In this document: in pieces, positions 1-7,280 of the stretch
Position numbering within the stretch: the first letter of the stretch is position 1
Layout: each line of letters begins with the position of its first letter
Source: a virus
Length of the DNA: 31,135 bases
Direction: 5' to 3' (one strand)
IMG/VR virus record: IMGVR_UViG_3300034073_001342
Span: 1 to 31,135 of that record
Notes under the pieces: model-generated
Told to the model about the DNA's origin: nothing
The model's database searches: none
Seen by the model: the letters and a program-made list of their open reading frames with translations, nothing else
Made by a program: the position numbers and the translations under genes

Positions 1-351
1 TTGGACTACTACGGTCAAGGCCTCGGCGGTGACGGGCTTGTGGCTCGCACCATCCGTGAAGCTCGTGACATGGCCGCAGGCAGAATCACCGAAGACAAAG
101 TCATCAGGGCAAACGCCTGGGGTGCTCGACATCTCGTCGACTTGGAAGCCCCACAAAACTCTGATGCCAACAACGACATGTTCCCCGGTGCTGGTGCGGT
201 GGCGTTCTACCTGTGGGGAATCAACCCGCTAGATCCGAGTCCTGCGATGCAATGGTTCGAGCGTCAAGCAGAACGTGTCCGAGAAGAAGAAGGCCGCCTC
301 GGCTACTTCAAGACCTTGACTCGTTTGTCTCGCCTACTCTTGGACAAGTAG
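1..351 (+). CDS. C-terminal part of a head-associated phage protein (5' end missing)
   Basis: The frame is open from base 1 and ends at TAG 349-351, so the N-terminus lies outside the window. The first codon, TTG, is probably an internal leucine (LDYYGQGLGGDGL...). The fragment is helical and charged, with a run through TIREARDMAAGRITEDK and then GARHLVDLE. From memory of the family, actinophage proteins beginning MPYFISD..., encoded between portal and protease, carry a C-terminal segment of this kind. The gene starting at 31008 has exactly that N-terminus, so I infer that the two pieces are one protein on a circular map. The prohead protease follows 28 nt later. The molecular function is not known to me; a head morphogenesis role is inferred only from position. 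Confidence 0.6.
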   Translation: MDYYGQGLGGDGLVARTIREARDMAAGRITEDKVIRANAWGARHLVDLEAPQNSDANNDMFPGAGAVAFYLWGINPLDPSPAMQWFERQAERVREEEGRLGYFKTLTRLSRLLLDK

Positions 352-365
352 CATCAGTCCCCTAC

Positions 366-371
366 TAGCAT
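366..371 (+). promoter_or_regulatory. Candidate -10 (TAGCAT), leaderless layout for the protease gene
   Basis: TAGCAT ends 8 nt before the ATG at 380. Nothing resembling a Shine-Dalgarno sequence lies between them. In Actinobacteria a TANNNT hexamer at this distance places the transcription start at or next to the start codon. No -35 is evident. This is one of nine similar sites in the window. Confidence 0.4.
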
Positions 372-379
372 TGGTTGCC

Positions 380-1087
380 ATGACTGAGAAGATTGAGACC
401 CGCCGCCTTACTGTCAACCAGTTTGAGTTGCGTGAAGGTCCAGCCGGTGACGGCATGGCATTCAGTGGATATGCCGCCGTCTTCAATTCTGACTCAGAAC
501 CGTTGCCGTTCACGGAACGCATTTTGCCTGGTGCATTCAGGAAGTCGTTGCGTTCACGAAACAATGTGCGCATGTACCTCAACCACGACTCGTCAATGCT
601 GTTGGCGACAACTCGTGCCAAGACGTTGCGTCTTGAAGAAGATGAGCGTGGTCTGAAAGTTGATGCCGATTTGCCAGACACCACAGTTGGGCGTGACTTG
701 TCAACGCTCATCAAGCGTGGCGATGTGGACTCAATGTCGTTCGGTTTCTCTGTGCCTGCTCGTGGCGACAAATGGTCGGACGACGGCAATGTGCGTGAAC
801 TGAAGGAAGTGAAACTGTATGAGGTTTCTGTGGTGACTGGTTTCCCGGCATACGCAGCCACCTCAGCAAGTGTGCGCAGCCTTGACACTTTGGCTCAGCG
901 TGCACAAGTTGACGCAGACAAACTGGCTGTTGCAATCACGATGCTTGAATCTGGCTCGGAGTTGGATGACGATCAGGCAGGTTTGTTGAGTGATGTTGTT
1001 GCCAAGTTGCGCAAACAACCCGAAGCTGCACCATCTCGAATCGGTGTGTTGCAGAAGCAACTTGATTTGCTGAAGAGCATCGCCTAG
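380..1087 (+). CDS. HK97-family prohead maturation protease (peptidase U35)
   Basis: This serine protease cleaves the capsid protein delta domain and scaffold inside the prohead before DNA packaging. The 235-residue protein has the family core: GYAAVFN near residue 30, PGAF near 50, NHD at 68-70, MSFGF at 119-123 and KLYEVSVV at 145-152. By analogy with HK97 gp4, the catalytic triad would be H69, S120 and E148, all present. About 60 residues follow the core and form a charged C-terminal tail. A TTG at 371 is in frame three codons earlier, but I prefer ATG 380 because a TAGCAT hexamer sits 8 nt upstream. The capsid gene follows after a 117-nt gap containing a hairpin, the usual order in HK97-type phages. 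Confidence 0.92.
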   Translation: MTEKIETRRLTVNQFELREGPAGDGMAFSGYAAVFNSDSEPLPFTERILPGAFRKSLRSRNNVRMYLNHDSSMLLATTRAKTLRLEEDERGLKVDADLPDTTVGRDLSTLIKRGDVDSMSFGFSVPARGDKWSDDGNVRELKEVKLYEVSVVTGFPAYAATSASVRSLDTLAQRAQVDADKLAVAITMLESGSELDDDQAGLLSDVVAKLRKQPEAAPSRIGVLQKQLDLLKSIA

Positions 1088-1092
1088 GATTC

Positions 1093-1113
1093 TTCGCACA
1101 GTTGGTGTGCGGA
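1093..1113 (+). terminator. Hairpin between protease and capsid genes
   Basis: CGCACA (1095-1100) and TGTGCG (1106-1111) form a perfect 6-bp stem around a GTTGG loop. The stem extends by a G-U and a U-A pair to 8 bp. There is no U-tract, so it may be an attenuator or processing site that lets the capsid mRNA accumulate separately, rather than a full terminator. Confidence 0.35.
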
Positions 1114-1204
1114 GCCGCTACTACTGCCAGTTGAGGAGCCTCGCTGGGTGCGATACCAAATCCTTGCGTACCCCAAAACCGTCCAAGAAAGGACATTCAC
1201 TCAA

Positions 1205-2383
1205 ATGAAGGAATACATTGACCGTCAGGTCGAACAGCGTCAGCGCACTTGGGAAGCAGCGAAAGCTCTTCTCGACACGGCTGCTGCCGAGAAGCGTGAC
1301 CTGACCTCCGAAGAAGAAGCGTCGTACAAGAAGATGAACGACGAACTCAGCGAGCGTGCAGCCCGCATCGAAGCCCTCAAGGCTGATGCGGAGCGTGAGG
1401 CCAAGATTGAAGCGGCAACCCGTGAAATCTCCGGCCAAGTACGTCCAACGGCCAAGGCTGTGTCAACCGATGCAGACGTGCTCCGTTCGATGGCTCGTGG
1501 CGAGACCCGTTCGTTCACCTTCGAGCAGCGTGACGTAACCAAGGCATCCACCGGCGCACCAGTACCAACGTCGTTCTACGACCAGGTCATTGCGCAGGCT
1601 CGCCTTGTCGGTCCGATGCTTGACACCTCCACAGTGCTGCGCACTGCCGGTGGCGAGAACCTCCAGATCCCATCGCAGGCTGGTTGGTCAACGGCGGCAA
1701 TCACCGCCGAAGGCTCAGCCATCAGCGAGTCCGACCCGACGTTCAACAGCTTCATCACCTTGGGTGCTTACAAGTACTCGTTCCTGGTGCAGTTGAGCCG
1801 TGAACTCATCGAAGACTCGGGTGTTGACATCTTGAGCTTCCTTGCCACGCAAACCGGAAACGCAATCGGCTTCGCCGTCAACAACGCACTCACCGTCGGA
1901 ACTGGTACAACCCAGCCGAAGGGTGTCGTTGCTGCCGCAGGTTCGGGCGTGCTCGGAACCGTCGCAGGTGGACTCTTCACCGCAGACAACCTCATCGACT
2001 TGGCGTACAGCCTTGACGGTGCGGCACGTCGTCTCCCCGGCGTTGGCTGGATGATGAACACCGCATCCCTCGGTGCTGTCCGTAAGTTGAAGGACACTGC
2101 TGGTTACTACATCTTCAGCCCAGCGCTGGCAGATGGCAACGACCAGGTCCTCAACTTCCCGGTCTACGAGAACCCAGCAATGGCCTCGCAGGCTTCGGCA
2201 GCCAAGTCAGTCCTGTTCGGACACCTCCCCAGCTACTACGTCCGTATGGCTGGCGGTCTCCGTTTGGATCGCAGCGACGACTACGCATTCAATGCGGACC
2301 TCGTCACCTTCCGTGCGTCAATGCGCGTGGACGGTAACCTGCCACAACCAAGCCACATCAAGTACTTCATCAACAACAGCTGA
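1205..2383 (+). CDS. Major capsid protein, HK97 fold
   Basis: This 392-residue protein builds the icosahedral shell. Residues about 1-95 are charged and helical (KEYIDRQVEQRQRTW, then a long Glu/Lys/Ala-rich stretch), as expected for the delta domain that scaffolds assembly and is removed by the protease. The mature region follows, with the shell-like stretch around PTSFYDQVIAQARLVGPM, the ITAEGSAISESDPTF segment and the C-terminal TFRASMRVDG typical of Phage_capsid (PF05065) proteins. I chose ATG 1205 because AAGAAAGGA (1185-1193) lies 11 nt upstream; the in-frame GTG at 1148 has no comparable site. A strong hairpin at 2428-2470 closes the unit. Third positions here are richer in C than in the GT-rich genes that follow. 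Confidence 0.95.
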   Translation: MKEYIDRQVEQRQRTWEAAKALLDTAAAEKRDLTSEEEASYKKMNDELSERAARIEALKADAEREAKIEAATREISGQVRPTAKAVSTDADVLRSMARGETRSFTFEQRDVTKASTGAPVPTSFYDQVIAQARLVGPMLDTSTVLRTAGGENLQIPSQAGWSTAAITAEGSAISESDPTFNSFITLGAYKYSFLVQLSRELIEDSGVDILSFLATQTGNAIGFAVNNALTVGTGTTQPKGVVAAAGSGVLGTVAGGLFTADNLIDLAYSLDGAARRLPGVGWMMNTASLGAVRKLKDTAGYYIFSPALADGNDQVLNFPVYENPAMASQASAAKSVLFGHLPSYYVRMAGGLRLDRSDDYAFNADLVTFRASMRVDGNLPQPSHIKYFINNS

Positions 2384-2427
2384 TTCAGCCAAGTTGAAGA
2401 AGTCCCTTGATTGGGGCTACAAAAGTT

Positions 2428-2470
2428 AGATGGGTCGGGGTGAAACACGCAGGGTCATCCCGGCCCATCT
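2428..2470 (+). terminator. Strong hairpin downstream of the capsid gene
   Basis: AGATGGGTCGGG (2428-2439) pairs with CCCGGCCCATCT (2459-2470): 12 pairs with a single G-U wobble and a 19-nt loop. No U-run follows, so termination may be Rho-assisted, or the stem may protect the capsid mRNA 3' end. It separates the abundant capsid message from the glycosyltransferase genes. Confidence 0.6.
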
Positions 2471-2511
2471 ACACTTGATAGAACAACCTGCTACCTGCGA
2501 GAGGAGACTGC

Positions 2512-3813
2512 GTGAATGCGAATAATCATCAAGGGAGTCCCATTGGACTTACCCGACCCGACGGCGATCCTGCTCTTGCAGCGGGGCGCAGCACACTTAC
2601 CAGAGGAGTCAGTCGTAGATCCTCGGACGCAGTCCGAGCCCTCTGGTACTCGAACGCCCCGTGGGCGGGAACGGGCTACGGCCAACAAACCCAGCAAGCG
2701 GTCCAAAGGCTCATCAAAGACGGGCACGAAATCGCAATCCACGCAATCTACGGGCTCGAAGGGTCAACGTCGACGTGGAACGGCATCAAAATCTACCCGA
2801 GGGGAATGAGCGCTTATAGCGACGATGTGGTCGTTGCGCATTGGATGGAGTGGACTCAGGCAACAAATCTGCCCAAGTTGCTGATGACGTTGTTTGACGT
2901 GTGGGTGTTGAAGGCCCCGAACCTGGACAAGGTTCCGAACATTGCGTCGTGGGTGCCGGTGGATCACCAGCCGTGTCCGCCGGAGGTTGCTGCGTTTTGT
3001 CAACGTCCGAATGTGATGCCTATTGCGATGAGCCAGTTCGGTGCTCGCATGTTGGAGCAGTTAGGGATTCGCAGCCTGTATGTTCCTCACGGTATCGAGT
3101 CGGTGTTCAAGCCGACGCCAAGCATCAAAGACCAGGGTGGCAAGTCAATCACTGGCCGTGAAATCATGGGGTTTGCTGAGGATCAGTTTGTGGTCATGAT
3201 GACCGCAGCGAACAAGGGTGTCTATCCGCCACGCAAGGCGTTCGCTGAGAACTTCATGGCCTTCAGCATGTTTGCCCAGAAACATCCTGATGCGGTGCTG
3301 TATATGCACTCTGAGGAGATGGGGTCGGCTGGTGGTATCAACTTGAAGGAGTTGGCTGAGATGTGCGGTATTGAGCCGCATCGCATCAAATATGCCGACG
3401 CCTACCTCTACCGTCTAGGTTTGCCCCAGAACGCTATGGCAGCCCTCTACAGTGGCGCTGACGTGCTTCTGGCGGCCAGCATGGGGGAGGGCTTCGGTAT
3501 CCCTGTGGTGGAGGCTCAGGCGTGTGGTACGCCCGTTATCGTCTCGAACTTTACGGCTCAGCCGGAGTTGGTTGGGGATGGTTGGGTTGTGGAGGGTCAG
3601 CCGTTTTGGGATGCTGCTCAGAAGTCGTGGTTTTTGACGCCTTCGGTGCCGAGCATTTTGGATGCGTTGGAGCAGGCGTATGCCCGTGGTCGTGGCCGTT
3701 CTAAGAAGGCTGTGGACTTTGCGAAGCGTTATGAGGCGGATGCTGTGTTTGAGTCGCATTGGAAGCCGGCGATGAAGGAGATTGCTGAGTGGTGCCGCTT
3801 GTCCCAGTCGTAG
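2512..3813 (+). CDS. GT-B glycosyltransferase, GT4-like
   Basis: The protein probably transfers a sugar from a nucleotide-sugar donor, most likely to a virion protein given its place directly after the capsid gene. The fold signature is clear: WYSNAPWAGTGYGQQT near the N-terminus, then in the C-terminal domain AASMGEGFGIPVVEAQACG, the E-x7-E donor-binding motif of GT4, followed by TPVIVSN. The start is uncertain. GTG 2512 is the only start codon in frame before the conserved region; GAGGAG (2501-2506) is 5 nt away. The first 40 or so residues are low-complexity and unlike a glycosyltransferase, and another ORF from ATG 2516 overlaps them. An ancestral start may have been lost, or a frameshift may join the two frames. 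The next gene overlaps its end by 25 nt. Confidence 0.85.
   Translation: MNANNHQGSPIGLTRPDGDPALAAGRSTLTRGVSRRSSDAVRALWYSNAPWAGTGYGQQTQQAVQRLIKDGHEIAIHAIYGLEGSTSTWNGIKIYPRGMSAYSDDVVVAHWMEWTQATNLPKLLMTLFDVWVLKAPNLDKVPNIASWVPVDHQPCPPEVAAFCQRPNVMPIAMSQFGARMLEQLGIRSLYVPHGIESVFKPTPSIKDQGGKSITGREIMGFAEDQFVVMMTAANKGVYPPRKAFAENFMAFSMFAQKHPDAVLYMHSEEMGSAGGINLKELAEMCGIEPHRIKYADAYLYRLGLPQNAMAALYSGADVLLAASMGEGFGIPVVEAQACGTPVIVSNFTAQPELVGDGWVVEGQPFWDAAQKSWFLTPSVPSILDALEQAYARGRGRSKKAVDFAKRYEADAVFESHWKPAMKEIAEWCRLSQS
2516..2809 (+). CDS. Possible small protein overlapping the glycosyltransferase start
   Basis: This 97-residue ORF starts at ATG 2516, 9 nt after AGGAG (2502-2506), a better spacing than for GTG 2512. 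Its first 35 residues (MRIIIKGVPLDLPDPTAILL, then LQRGAAHLPEES) look like a real protein of the type seen just after capsid genes: a short beta hairpin, an LPD turn and a helix ending LLxRGAA. The rest is Ser/Thr/Lys/Arg-rich and probably only a shadow of the glycosyltransferase frame. Either the region is truly dual-coding, or a small head gene lost its stop when a deletion fused it to the downstream gene, or a -1 shift joins them. I cannot decide between these from the sequence alone. Confidence 0.4.
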   Translation: MRIIIKGVPLDLPDPTAILLLQRGAAHLPEESVVDPRTQSEPSGTRTPRGRERATANKPSKRSKGSSKTGTKSQSTQSTGSKGQRRRGTASKSTRGE

Positions 3814-4439
3814 TCGTCCCGGTGCTTACGGAGCATCATCGAGTGGATTCGATGTTGACTTCGTTTGATGGCCGTATTCGTGACCTGGTGGTGATTGACA
3901 ACGGCAATCATCCCAAGTGGGTGCCGTTCACTGATAAGGCGCAACGCATATTTCACTATCGGATGCCAACGAATTTGGGTGTTGCTGCGTCGTGGAATCT
4001 GGGAATCAAGGCGACGTGCAAGGCGTCGGGTTGGTTGATTGTGAATCATGATGTGGCGTTCGGTGCGAACGGTGTCGAGGACATGTTTCGGTTGGCGTCG
4101 ACGAACAATTTGGTGTTGGGTGGGAAGCCGCCGTGGTCGTGTTTCTGGTTGGGTGCTGGTGTGGTGCAGAAGGTTGGTTTGTTTCATGAGGGGTTTCATC
4201 CGGCGTACTTTGAGGACAATGACTATGAGATTCGGGCGCAACGTAAGGGTGTAGAGATTGTGCGTTCGTCGGCTGCGATTTATCATCGGAACTCCAGCAC
4301 GTTGCAGTCGAGTGCCCAGTTTCAGCAGAAGAATCAGGCGACGTTTGATGCGAATCGTCGGTTGTTTGAGGAGCGTATGGTGCAGGATGTTCCGTTGGAT
4401 TGGGACTTGAATCGACGATTGGAGTTGGGGTGGGATTGA
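3789..4439 (+). CDS. GT2-like glycosyltransferase (GT-A fold)
   Basis: The 216-residue protein carries GT2 landmarks: an N-terminal beta strand (VPVVVVPVL), LVVIDNG near residue 38, NLGVAASWNLGI near 63-74, and LIVNHDVAFG, where HDV takes the place of the DxD metal site. FFxxD-like acceptor segments (PAYFEDNDYEIRAQRKG) follow, as in rhamnosyl and galactosyl GT2 enzymes. The start GTG 3789 lies inside the end of the GT4-like gene, suggesting translational coupling. The protein lacks a membrane anchor, so it is probably soluble and acts on virion proteins in the cytoplasm. Codons are strongly G/T-ending, like its neighbours through 5607. Confidence 0.82.
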   Translation: MVPLVPVVVVPVLTEHHRVDSMLTSFDGRIRDLVVIDNGNHPKWVPFTDKAQRIFHYRMPTNLGVAASWNLGIKATCKASGWLIVNHDVAFGANGVEDMFRLASTNNLVLGGKPPWSCFWLGAGVVQKVGLFHEGFHPAYFEDNDYEIRAQRKGVEIVRSSAAIYHRNSSTLQSSAQFQQKNQATFDANRRLFEERMVQDVPLDWDLNRRLELGWD

Positions 4440-4951
4440 AAGAGACGGTGGTGGTGGCCACGACTCCTGGGCGTGAAGCTTGGTTGGCTGAATGTTTGGC
4501 GAGCATTGAGCGTGAGGTGTTGGTGTTGCGTCAGGGTGGGACGTGGGAGTTGGGGAAAATCAAGTGGCTGTATGAGAACACTCAACTGGATCGGTTTCTG
4601 TTTCTGCATGATTCGGTGGTGGTGAAAGACCAGGCGTTCTTTGACCGAATGTTTGAGCATGAGGGTTCGGTGTCGGTGACTGATGACCCCGGCATTTTTG
4701 GGATGTTTATGGGGATTTATACGAGGGAGCATTTGGGGCGGGTGGAGTTGTATTCGCCGGTGACGCAACGGGATTCGATTCGGGCTGAGGTGGAGTGGAC
4801 TCGGGGCTATGCGGCTGCGGCTGGTGTGGTGCCGGTGGTGTTTCCTGAGTTTCGTGATTCTCGGAATGTGGGATTTGTGGAGCATCATGGGCGTCGGAAC
4901 ATGGTGTTGGAGAATGACTATTTGAGAAAGTTCAAGGGAACATGGGGCTGA
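4430..4951 (+). CDS. Putative glycosyltransferase-like (GT-A) protein
   Basis: A 173-residue protein in the glycosylation cassette. VVVATTPGREAWLAECLASI resembles the first strand and helix of a GT-A domain, and RFLFLHDSVVVKDQAFFD resembles the strand carrying the metal site, though with HDS instead of DxD. Donor specificity cannot be read. GTG 4430 is chosen because GGAG (4421-4424) is 5 nt upstream; it overlaps the previous gene by 10 nt. TTG 4436 is the main alternative. The gene ends inside the methyltransferase start. Without a clear DxD it could instead be an accessory or inactive transferase. My assignment rests on fold-like motifs and neighbours, so confidence in the function is moderate. 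Confidence 0.65.
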   Translation: MGLKETVVVATTPGREAWLAECLASIEREVLVLRQGGTWELGKIKWLYENTQLDRFLFLHDSVVVKDQAFFDRMFEHEGSVSVTDDPGIFGMFMGIYTREHLGRVELYSPVTQRDSIRAEVEWTRGYAAAAGVVPVVFPEFRDSRNVGFVEHHGRRNMVLENDYLRKFKGTWG

Positions 4952-5607
4952 TTGGTCAGGAGATTCGCCGGGTGTTGTTCGGTTCGCAGGATGTGTATGC
5001 GGATGCTGGCCCGTCGGATAACGGGTATCCGCATACGCATCTTTCGGAGGCGTTGGTTGAGCGTGTGATTGGTGAGCGTCAGCCTCAGTATTGGGTTGAG
5101 GTGGGGTCGATGTTGGGTGGGTCGGCGTTGTTGGTGGCTCGTGTGGCTGAGCGTCTTGGGTGTGAGTTGGACATTGTGTGTGTTGATCCGTTCACGGGTG
5201 ATGTGAATATGTGGGCGTGGGAGCAGGATTTGGTGCGTCAAGGGAAGTGGCGGTTTCTTGGGTTGGTGAATGGTGCTCCGACGATTCGGCAACGGTTCTT
5301 GGCGAATGTGAAGGATGCCGGGTTTGAGGGTGTGATTACTCCGTTGCCTGCGACGGGGATTGTGGGGATGAATGTGTTGGAGCGGGTGTCGAACTATCGA
5401 CCTGATGTGGTGTATGTGGATTCGGCTCATGAGGAGGATGAGACGTTTTTGGAGTTGTCAACGGCGTGGGATTTTTTGGTGAAGGGCGGGTTGTTGATGG
5501 GTGATGATTTGGATTGGCCTGCTGTGAGGAATGATGTCTACAAGTTTGCTGGGTCGGTTGGTGCTCAGGTTGAGGTTGTTGGGAATCAGTGGCTTGTTGG
5601 CAAGTAG
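4942..5607 (+). CDS. SAM-dependent methyltransferase (Methyltransf_24-like)
   Basis: The 221-residue protein shows a class I Rossmann core: VEVGSMLGGSALLVA (motif I, SAM-binding loop) near residues 53-67, IVCVDPFTGD (acidic end of strand 2) near 79-88, DVVYVDSAHEEDET near 154-167 and LVKGGLLMGDDL (motif after strand 5). The VDSAHEY/GDD pattern belongs to the Methyltransf_24/cephalosporin hydroxylase-like group, often found in glycan clusters. I infer O-methylation of a sugar added by the three upstream genes. AAGGGAA just upstream fits ATG 4942, which overlaps the previous stop. It is the last gene before the connector and the last with extreme G/T-ending codons in this block. Confidence 0.82.
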   Translation: MGLIGQEIRRVLFGSQDVYADAGPSDNGYPHTHLSEALVERVIGERQPQYWVEVGSMLGGSALLVARVAERLGCELDIVCVDPFTGDVNMWAWEQDLVRQGKWRFLGLVNGAPTIRQRFLANVKDAGFEGVITPLPATGIVGMNVLERVSNYRPDVVYVDSAHEEDETFLELSTAWDFLVKGGLLMGDDLDWPAVRNDVYKFAGSVGAQVEVVGNQWLVGK

Positions 5608-5610
5608 GAT
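5605..5610 (+). promoter_or_regulatory. Candidate -10 (TAGGAT), leaderless layout for the connector gene
   Basis: TAGGAT ends 9 nt before ATG 5620. Its TAG is also the stop codon of the methyltransferase gene, so it is weaker evidence than the sites that do not overlap stops. Confidence 0.3.
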
Positions 5611-5619
5611 TGGACGAGT

Positions 5620-6249
5620 ATGGCCAATGAGAACTTGTATGCGACACGAGCCCAGGTCAAGGCGGCTCTTCGTATCGGCACAGCCGACACGGTTGATGAT
5701 TCGTTGATTGACAACTGTGCTGGTGCTGCGTCTCGAATGATTGACGGTTATTGCAACCGCCAGTTCTGGGCTGCTACTACCGCCACCGCTCGGGTGTTCC
5801 AGGCGAACACTGAGTATGTGTGTGATGTGGACGATTTCTATACGACCACAGGTTTCGTGTTGAAGACTTCGTCGTTTGCTGACGGCAACTTTGATACGAC
5901 ATGGTCAACGAGTGACTATCAGTTGGAGCCGTTGAACGGCATCCTTGATGGACTCACTTGGTCTTATGACAAGATTCGTGCCGTTGGCGCATATCTGTTC
6001 CCGACGGTGAATGCGAACTATGGTGAGCAGGCGTTGGTGCAGGTGACTGCCAGATGGGGTTGGGCGACGATACCGGAGCCGATTACCCAAGCTTGCATCA
6101 TTCAGGCTTCCCGTATCTTCAAGCGCTATGACTCCCCGCTCGGTGTGGCTGGGTTTGGTGACTTGGGTGCGATTCGTGTATCTCGGTTCCTTGACCCTGA
6201 CATGGCTCAGTTGGTTGAGCCGTACCGACGTATGCGGATGTTTGCCTAA
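5620..6249 (+). CDS. Head-tail connector (gp6/adaptor-like)
   Basis: Adaptor rings of this type bind beneath the portal and form the neck. The 209-residue protein begins with a helix-turn-helix bundle typical of the gp6/gp15 adaptor family (YATRAQVKAALRI, then DDSLIDNCAGAASRMIDGYCN, where the cysteine-aromatic end RQFW is common). A beta-rich middle follows, then a C-terminal helix (ITQACIIQASRIFKRYDSPLG) and a Val/Glu/Arg tail. It lies at the start of the neck genes and overlaps the next gene by one base (TAATG). A TAGGAT hexamer 9 nt before the ATG and no good SD suggest leaderless initiation. The alternative name, head completion protein, is equivalent. Confidence 0.8.
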   Translation: MANENLYATRAQVKAALRIGTADTVDDSLIDNCAGAASRMIDGYCNRQFWAATTATARVFQANTEYVCDVDDFYTTTGFVLKTSSFADGNFDTTWSTSDYQLEPLNGILDGLTWSYDKIRAVGAYLFPTVNANYGEQALVQVTARWGWATIPEPITQACIIQASRIFKRYDSPLGVAGFGDLGAIRVSRFLDPDMAQLVEPYRRMRMFA

Positions 6250-6659
6250 TGCCAGCAACACCAAGCCAAGTCAAAGACGGACTCAAAACCGCCATCCAGT
6301 CGGTGCCTGGGTTGCGTGCCTTTGACTATCAACCAGATCAGGTGAACCCTCCGTTTGCGTGGCCGACGCTGGACGAGATTCGATTCCATCAGACAGGTAT
6401 GGCGAGTGGTGGTGTGGTCATGGACTTCACCGTCACCATCGTGGTGAATCGTGCGTCGGAGCGTACGGCTCAGGATGCGTTGGATCAGTACACGGCGTGG
6501 GACGGTGCGCAGTCGTTGCGTGCAGCCATCGAATCTGACCGCACCCTAGGTGGTGTGTGTGATGACTTGATTGTCAGTTCGGCTGGGAACTTTACGAATA
6601 TTGACGCCAATGACACGTTGTATCTGACGATGGATTTCAAGGTCACGGTGTACGCTTAG
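6249..6659 (+). CDS. Tail terminator-like protein
   Basis: This is a 136-residue protein with an N-terminal helix (SQVKDGLKTAIQSVPGLRAF), a beta sheet containing VVMDFTVTIVVN, a helix rich in Arg/Gln/Asp (SERTAQDALDQYT) and a final strand (LYLTMDFKVTVYA). The arrangement matches tail terminator proteins (lambda gpU class), which cap the tail tube and join it to the head. Position between the connector and the major tail protein supports this. The ATG overlaps the previous stop codon (TAATG), so translation is probably coupled. I see no single diagnostic motif, so the call rests on length, secondary structure pattern and order. Confidence 0.65.
   Translation: MPATPSQVKDGLKTAIQSVPGLRAFDYQPDQVNPPFAWPTLDEIRFHQTGMASGGVVMDFTVTIVVNRASERTAQDALDQYTAWDGAQSLRAAIESDRTLGGVCDDLIVSSAGNFTNIDANDTLYLTMDFKVTVYA
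6651..6656 (+). promoter_or_regulatory. Candidate -10 (TACGCT), leaderless layout for the gene at 6663
   Basis: TACGCT ends 6 nt before ATG 6663, with no Shine-Dalgarno sequence between. It lies in the last codons of the upstream gene but is not part of its stop codon. Confidence 0.35.
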
Positions 6660-6662
6660 ACA

Positions 6663-6833
6663 ATGGCAAAGTATCTGGTTTGCGGACCGTTCCCGGTCAC
6701 CGGTGTTCAGCCGGGTGGACATGTGGACGGAAGCGGCATTGACAATGTAGAGTTGTTGATTGCGGCTGGCATCCTTTCGCCAGTGGTAGAAGTTTCCAAG
6801 AAATCCCCCAAGGCCGATAAGGCAGGAGAATAA
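6663..6833 (+). CDS. Small 56-residue protein before the major tail protein
   Basis: MAKYLVCGPFPVTGVQPGGH begins a short beta-hairpin, followed by a helix ending LLIAAGIL and a Lys-rich tail. The layout (strand, 'pGG' turn, helix ending L-I-x-x-G) is that of the small proteins found beside capsid and tail tube genes in many siphophages; some bind the head or tail surface, most are uncharacterised. It sits between the tail terminator and the major tail protein, ending 5 nt before the latter, and its last codons contain the AGGAGAA that serves as that gene's Shine-Dalgarno sequence. Its overall shape resembles the first part of the ORF at 2516, which may be a paralogue. Confidence 0.65.
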   Translation: MAKYLVCGPFPVTGVQPGGHVDGSGIDNVELLIAAGILSPVVEVSKKSPKADKAGE

Positions 6834-6838
6834 CAGTC

Positions 6839-7249
6839 ATGGCAAAATTGGTCCTCAAAGATGCGAACATCGTGTTCAACGGAACCGACATCTCGGCAAA
6901 CGTGGCGAGCGTGTCGCTGTCGACCACTGCCGCAGAAGTTGCAACCACCGCCTTCGGATCGTCAGCAGTCACCCGAGTATCTGGTCTCATTGACAACTCG
7001 GTGACGTTCAGCATCCACAACGACTACAACGCCATCGACGGAATCTTCTTCCCTCTTGTCGGCTCAACCGCAGTCACCTGCGTCATCAAGCCAAACGGCA
7101 CCGCAGCAGCTTCATCTGCCAACCCGTCCTACACCTTCTCGGTGCTCGTAACCGAGTGGACTCCAGTGAACGGTGCAGTCGGAGAACTTGCCACTGCCGA
7201 TGTCACCTTCCCAATCTCCGGTGCAATCACCAAGAGCGTCGGCGCCTAA
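6839..7249 (+). CDS. Major tail protein (tail tube subunit)
   Basis: This 136-residue protein, almost all beta strand, is a typical short siphovirus tube subunit. It opens MAKLVLKDANIVFNGTDIS, continues with VASVSLSTTAAEVATTAFG (the strand-loop region that starts tube domains) and GLIDNSVTFSIHNDY, and ends with WTPVNGAVGELATADVTFP, a Ser/Thr/Gly/Ala-rich face usual in tube proteins. AGGAGAA lies about 10 nt upstream of the ATG. The two chaperone products are encoded directly after it, as in nearly all siphophages. Unlike its GT-rich neighbours it uses many C-ending codons, a pattern shared with the capsid gene and perhaps related to high expression. Confidence 0.85.
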   Translation: MAKLVLKDANIVFNGTDISANVASVSLSTTAAEVATTAFGSSAVTRVSGLIDNSVTFSIHNDYNAIDGIFFPLVGSTAVTCVIKPNGTAAASSANPSYTFSVLVTEWTPVNGAVGELATADVTFPISGAITKSVGA

Positions 7250-7280
7250 ACATAACCACTTCACCCTGCGGAGGTAGAAA

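Noticed and set aside
1148-1204. GTG 1148 as the capsid start
   Set aside because: There is no ribosome site, and ATG 1205 has AAGAAAGGA at a good distance.
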